This document shows positions 6,161 to 9,661 of a stretch of DNA of 9,661 bases, piece after piece. Each line of letters starts with the position of its first letter. The first letter of the stretch is position 1. Source of the stretch: Cyclobacteriaceae bacterium (GTDB taxonomy: Bacteria > Bacteroidota > Bacteroidia > Cytophagales > Cyclobacteriaceae). The position numbers and the translations under genes were made by a program. Under the pieces are notes generated by a model, which did no database searches, had not been told where the DNA came from, and worked only from the letters and a program-made list of their open reading frames with translations. The stretch lies in the NCBI GenBank assembly GCA_028279155.1, contig JANQST010000047.1, positions 1 to 9,661 of the forward strand, written 5' to 3'.

Positions 6161-8791
6161 TTACGAAAGATCATACAGTTTCTTCGCTTCTTTCTCTTTA
6201 AAGCTCATAACCAAATTCAAAGCGTCCGGAACCACATCACTACAGAAGACCAACAGCGATCCATTTTTTGCTTTTGTAATTGCATGAGTAATTGCTTCTT
6301 CTTCTGATGGGATGATTGTTACTGGCTTTTCAGGGTCCACGCTTTTGATGCCATTATGGATCATTTCGATGAGCTCTTTCTCCGTTTTACCTCTTAAATG
6401 CTTGTCCTGCCTGATTATGATTTCGTCAAATGTTTCTGCGGCTACCTGCCCGATCTCATGATTGTCCTCTGGCCGGCGATCCCCAATTCCAGCGATCATT
6501 CCTACTTTGGGACTTCCATCCAGTTTTACAACCATGTTCTGTAATGCTCTCAAACCAGCAGGGTTGTGCGCATAGTCAAGTAGCACATTGAAATTCTGGA
6601 ATCTGAACATGTTCAATCGACCTGGTGTCTGTGCAGGAGAGGGAATAAACGACTCGATCGAAGCTTTGATATCTTCAATTGAAAAACCTCTAATGTATCC
6701 CGAAAGTACGGCAGGAAGTACATTCTGAATCATAAACGTAGCTTTTCCATCAAAAGTCAGTGGTACATTGATTGCTTTGGTAATTCGCATTTTCCATTCT
6801 CCTTTGCAAATGGTGATGTATCCATTCTCGTAAACAGCAGATAGACCTCCGGCCTTGGCATGTCGTACCATCCGCTTGTTGTTTTCATCTAAAGAGAAAA
6901 GTGCAACGTTGCATTTTACATTTCTTCTCATGGCATAGACAAGGTCATCATCCGCATTCAGAATAGCATAGCCATCAGGGAAAACTGTCTCCGGGACAAC
7001 TCCTTTTACTCGTGCCAATTGCTCAATGGTGTGAATGCCCTTTAATCCCAGGTGGTCAGCTGATACATTAGTGACAATCCCAATATCACAATTCTTAAAA
7101 CCTAAGCCTGCTCTTAGTAATCCACCCCGGGCTGATTCCAAGACTGCAAAGTCTACAGTCGGGTCTTTCAAAACAAACTCCGCGCTGGCTGGTCCGGTAC
7201 AATCTCCGGTCATTAATAATCTGTTTTGGATGTACACACCGTCTGTGGTTGTATAACCAACCTTGTAGCCCTTCATTCGAGCCATATGCGCAATCAAACG
7301 TGTAGTAGTTGTTTTGCCGTTTGTCCCTGCGACTGCAACAATTGGAATCCGGCAATCCGCACCTGGGGGATACAGCATATCAATGACATGTCCGGCCACA
7401 TTTCTTGGTAAGCCTTCAGTAGGGGCAAGGTGCATTCTGAATCCTGGTCCGGCATTGACTTCAAGGACGGCACCTCCCGTTTCAGGAAGTGGTTTACCAA
7501 TGTCTGTGGTCATAATATCAATACCACATATGTCCAGATCTATGATTTTAGCGATCCGCTCAGCCATGAAAATATTGTATGGATGGATAATATCTGTGAT
7601 GTCTTCAGCAGTCCCACCTGTGCTAAGGTTGGCGGTGTCTTTCAGGTTGAAAACTTCACCTTTTTTTAGTACGGATCTCAAATTCTTTCTATGCTCTTTC
7701 AAAATGCTCTTGGTCAAATCATTGACTTCAATCCTTGTAAGCACTTTTTCATGACCATACCCTCGTCTGGGATCTTGGTTTACTTTATCGATCAACTCTT
7801 GAATGGTGGATTTGCCATTTCCAACAACATGTGCAGGAGTTCGCTTGGCACCAGCAACTAATTTCCCATCAATCACCAATAGCCGATAATCCTCGCCGGT
7901 AATGTATTTTTCTACAATGACCGAGTTAGATACTTCTTTGGCTGCACGAAAAGCAACAAGCGTATCTTCCCAATTTTGTAGGTTGGTAGTAATTCCTCTT
8001 CCGTGATTTCCGCTGATAGGTTTAACCACGAGTGGGTAACCAACATAATTCACAGCTTCTTTTAGCCCTCTTTCAGTTCGGATGATCTCACCTCGCGGAA
8101 CCGGTACTTCTGCCTGTTCTAACAAATATTTTGTGTCTTCCTTGTCACACGCAATTTCAACCCCAATATTACTAGTAGTACTAGCTACAGTTGCCTGAAC
8201 CTTCTTTTGGTTCACACCGTAACCAAGCTGACAAAGAGAATATTTGTTTAGACGTATCCAGGGAATTCCACGACTCTCCGCTTCTTCGATAATGGATCCT
8301 GTACTTGGACCCAGTCGTACTCGCTCTCGGATCTCACGCATTTCCTGGATGTCATCTTCCAGGTCATAATCCTTACCTTCGATCAAAGCTTCTGCAATCC
8401 TAACAGACGCTTTTGCTGTGTATCGACCAACTTCTTCTTCCATGTAGGCAAATACCACGTTGTATACGCCTTCCTCACCATAACCCCTGGTTCTGCCAAA
8501 ACCAACATCCATTCCGGCCAGTGTCTGTAGTTCCAGTGCGATGTGTTCAATCACGTGGCCCATCCAGGTGCCTTCTTTCACTCGCTGGAAGAAACCACCG
8601 GGTTCACCGACCGAGCATCTGTGCGTATACATTGATGGGAACATTTTCTTGAGTCTTCCGAGAAAGCCTTTGATCTTGTTGGTGGGTTTTTGTTCCAGAT
8701 CTTCTATATCCAGAACCATAACGATGAGTTTGTGTCTTCTGACTGACCAGTAGTTTGGGCCTCTAAGTGCTCGGATCTCTCTAATATTCAT
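6161..8791 (-). CDS. cphA: Cyanophycin synthetase
   Basis: Cytoplasmic enzyme of 876 residues, the family's usual length. It builds cyanophycin (multi-L-arginyl-poly-L-aspartate) from Asp and Arg with ATP, without ribosomes. The N-terminal domain (about 1-160) starts MNIREIRALRGPNYWS, which matches the family start and supports this ATG. The ATP-grasp domain (about 215-475) carries KPISGNHGRGITTN (257-270), VEKYITGEDYRLL (293-305) and the metal-binding EVNAGPGFRMH (444-454); this domain adds Asp to the backbone. The Mur-ligase-like domain (about 480-876) has the P-loop AGTNGKTTTT (488-497), YTTTDGVYI (513-521), LESARGGLLRAGLGF (551-565), SADHLG (577-582), DYAHNPAG (739-746) and GIGDRRPEDN (768-777); it attaches Arg to the Asp side chain. 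All signature motifs are present and there is no frameshift. The gene is divergent from cyanophycinase. No Shine-Dalgarno precedes the ATG. Outside cyanobacteria the pair occurs in scattered heterotrophs, and use as a nitrogen store is inferred. Confidence 0.97.
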   Translation of the reverse strand: MNIREIRALRGPNYWSVRRHKLIVMVLDIEDLEQKPTNKIKGFLGRLKKMFPSMYTHRCSVGEPGGFFQRVKEGTWMGHVIEHIALELQTLAGMDVGFGRTRGYGEEGVYNVVFAYMEEEVGRYTAKASVRIAEALIEGKDYDLEDDIQEMREIRERVRLGPSTGSIIEEAESRGIPWIRLNKYSLCQLGYGVNQKKVQATVASTTSNIGVEIACDKEDTKYLLEQAEVPVPRGEIIRTERGLKEAVNYVGYPLVVKPISGNHGRGITTNLQNWEDTLVAFRAAKEVSNSVIVEKYITGEDYRLLVIDGKLVAGAKRTPAHVVGNGKSTIQELIDKVNQDPRRGYGHEKVLTRIEVNDLTKSILKEHRKNLRSVLKKGEVFNLKDTANLSTGGTAEDITDIIHPYNIFMAERIAKIIDLDICGIDIMTTDIGKPLPETGGAVLEVNAGPGFRMHLAPTEGLPRNVAGHVIDMLYPPGADCRIPIVAVAGTNGKTTTTRLIAHMARMKGYKVGYTTTDGVYIQNRLLMTGDCTGPASAEFVLKDPTVDFAVLESARGGLLRAGLGFKNCDIGIVTNVSADHLGLKGIHTIEQLARVKGVVPETVFPDGYAILNADDDLVYAMRRNVKCNVALFSLDENNKRMVRHAKAGGLSAVYENGYITICKGEWKMRITKAINVPLTFDGKATFMIQNVLPAVLSGYIRGFSIEDIKASIESFIPSPAQTPGRLNMFRFQNFNVLLDYAHNPAGLRALQNMVVKLDGSPKVGMIAGIGDRRPEDNHEIGQVAAETFDEIIIRQDKHLRGKTEKELIEMIHNGIKSVDPEKPVTIIPSEEEAITHAITKAKNGSLLVFCSDVVPDALNLVMSFKEKEAKKLYDLS

Positions 8792-8897
8792 ATAAAATAA
8801 TTAAGCGAGTTAAGTTGATTTGGTATAAATATATACCGTTAACAAGATTTTATAACCATTTTTGCAAAGCCAAAATCAAGGAGAACAAAAACGACGA
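8792..8897. promoter_or_regulatory. Shared divergent promoter region of cphA and cphB
   Basis: These 106 nt must drive both cyanophycin genes, so synthesis and breakdown could be controlled from one place. The region is very AT-rich. It contains the inverted repeat at 8822-8837 and, on the minus strand, a TATATTTA that fits the -7 consensus TAnnTTTG in seven of eight positions, overlapping that repeat. No convincing -33 partner was found for either direction. Confidence 0.4.
8822..8837. repeat. Palindromic repeat between cphA and cphB, operator candidate
   Basis: GGTATA and TATACC form a perfect 6-bp inverted repeat with an AATA spacer. It lies about 30 nt before the cphA ATG and 60 nt before the cphB ATG, a fitting place for a dimeric regulator of both genes. 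The regulator is not known. Confidence 0.35.
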
Positions 8898-9632
8898 ATG
8901 AAGCAGGTGAAAGGAACATTGATACCGATTGGAGGGAACGAGGACAAAGGAACCAACGAATACACAGGGCTGGATTTTATTGAAGAAGGCATTTTAGCAC
9001 ACGTAGTACGTGAAAGTGGAGGAGCTGAGTCAAAGATATTTGTTATTCCTACTGCTTCCAGTATTCCAAAAAAAGTAGGAAAGAATTACCTAAGTGCTTT
9101 CGAAAAATTAGGTTGTACCAATGTGCACGTTTTGGATATTAGAGAGCCTGAACAGTGTGATGACCCTGAGCTGTTGAAAGATTTTGCAGATGCAAATTGT
9201 GTGATGTTTTCCGGTGGTGATCAATCCAGAATCAGTTCGATCATTGGTGGTACCAAGCTGCATGATCTGCTTACTGAAAAATTTGTCAATGAAGATTTCA
9301 TCATAGCCGGAACCAGTGCTGGTGCGATGGCGATGGTCAATGAAATGATTGCAGGTGGTAGTAGCACGGAAGCTTTGTTAAAAGGTGCAGTTAACCTAAG
9401 CAAAGGACTTAGCTTGATACCAGAATTGATTGTTGATACTCATTTTATTCGAAGAGGAAGGTTTGGGAGATTGGCTGAAGCGGTCGCTGTTTTTCCGGAG
9501 CTGGTTGGTATTGGATTAGCCGAAGATACCGGCTTGATTATCAAAAATTGCAATGAATTCAGAGTGATAGGATCTGGTATGGTATGCAAGTTGTTTACTA
9601 TGCACTACTTTAGTGTTCCAGCCAAGTTTTAG
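8898..9632 (+). CDS. cphB: Cyanophycinase (S51 family), with aberrant C-terminus
   Basis: Cytoplasmic serine exopeptidase that cleaves cyanophycin to beta-Asp-Arg dipeptides; 244 residues from the ATG at 8898. An in-frame TTG at 8862 would add 12 residues, but the family begins close to KGTLIPIGGNEDKG, so ATG is preferred. An AAGGAG lies at 8878-8883, 14 nt from the ATG, which is too far for an ordinary Shine-Dalgarno. Motifs, numbered from the ATG: IGGNEDKG (11-18), FSGGDQSRI (104-112), nucleophile GTSAGAMAM with Ser140, DTHFIRRGRFGRL (180-192) with His182, and GLAEDTG with Glu209. As I recall the Synechocystis enzyme (Ser132, His174, Glu201, Gln101, Arg178/180/183), all these positions shift by exactly eight here, so the active site is intact. 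The last 15 residues after GSGMV do not resemble the family, which normally continues with a 'VVDG'-type strand and some 35 more residues. A frameshift near 9585 is suspected. The gene is divergent from cphA. Confidence 0.92.
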   Translation: MKQVKGTLIPIGGNEDKGTNEYTGLDFIEEGILAHVVRESGGAESKIFVIPTASSIPKKVGKNYLSAFEKLGCTNVHVLDIREPEQCDDPELLKDFADANCVMFSGGDQSRISSIIGGTKLHDLLTEKFVNEDFIIAGTSAGAMAMVNEMIAGGSSTEALLKGAVNLSKGLSLIPELIVDTHFIRRGRFGRLAEAVAVFPELVGIGLAEDTGLIIKNCNEFRVIGSGMVCKLFTMHYFSVPAKF

Positions 9633-9661
9633 AAGAGAAAAAGGGACAAATCTGCATACTA
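9585..9661 (+). other. Suspected frameshift or decayed 3' end of cphB
   Basis: From 9585 the cphB frame encodes CKLFTMHYFSVPAKF and stops at 9632, which is earlier than, and unlike, the family. In another frame the codons from 9587 read QVVYYALL up to a TAG at 9611-9613. Beyond it, from 9620 to the right edge, they read SQVLEEKKGQICIL, which resembles the expected family C-terminal region ahead of the final strand. At least one indel plus one stop, or several base errors, would be needed to restore the gene. The sequence ends here, so this cannot be settled from the window. Confidence 0.4.

Noticed and set aside
7314..7754. A 146-codon ORF on the plus strand opposite cphA
   Set aside because: It runs antisense to the cyanophycin synthetase ATP-grasp/Mur region with no recognisable domain and no own start context. 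It is a shadow of strong cphA coding constraint.
8862..8897. Upstream TTG start for cyanophycinase
   Set aside because: The added residues MQSQNQGEQKRR do not look like the family, which starts near KGTLIPIGG. The ATG at 8898 fits the usual N-terminus.

Overview
The window looks like a chromosomal segment of a Bacteroidota bacterium, most likely of the marine or soil Cytophagales type. The evidence is AT-leaning DNA, signal peptides of the 'FSQ' type, translation starts mostly without Shine-Dalgarno sequences, a LytS/LytTR two-component pair, and a periplasmic tricorn-type peptidase. There are no RNA genes, insertion sequences, CRISPR arrays or phage genes. No gene-free stretch exceeds about 200 bases. 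The species cannot be fixed from sequence reading alone.

Left block (1-4950, all on the minus strand). Read in the direction of transcription, it holds a membrane sensor histidine kinase of the LytS/His_kinase type (3868-4950), overlapping by 4 nt a LytTR response regulator (3104-3871). About 50 nt further on lies a lipoprotein-type alpha/beta hydrolase (2130-3053, or 3092 with the longest start). After a 117-nt gap comes the N-terminal two thirds of a tricorn protease homologue (1-2012, running off the left edge). Kinase and regulator are clearly co-transcribed. The hydrolase probably belongs to the same transcript. The peptidase may have its own start. Hydrolase and peptidase are both predicted to act outside the cytoplasm.

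Middle (4951-6160). Divergent from the kinase is a secreted protein of 274 residues (5143-5967) with LolA-like features and no firm function. A clear intrinsic terminator (5992-6021) follows it. Between this terminator and the next gene, on the minus strand, lies a possible 31-residue single-pass membrane peptide (6028-6123).

Right block (6161-9661). This is a divergent cyanophycin module: cyanophycin synthetase cphA on the minus strand (6161-8791) and cyanophycinase cphB on the plus strand (8898-9632). They are separated by a roughly 106-nt AT-rich intergenic region carrying a perfect 6-bp inverted repeat. CphA polymerises aspartate and arginine into multi-L-arginyl-poly-L-aspartate, and CphB cleaves it to beta-Asp-Arg dipeptides. 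Together they form a nitrogen and carbon storage cycle best known from cyanobacteria. The last codons of cphB diverge from the family and suggest a frameshift, 3' decay or poor sequence near the edge.

No wholly new system is evident. The items most worth a second look are the anomalous cphB end, the small membrane ORF beside cphA, and the possible leaderless promoter of the kinase operon.
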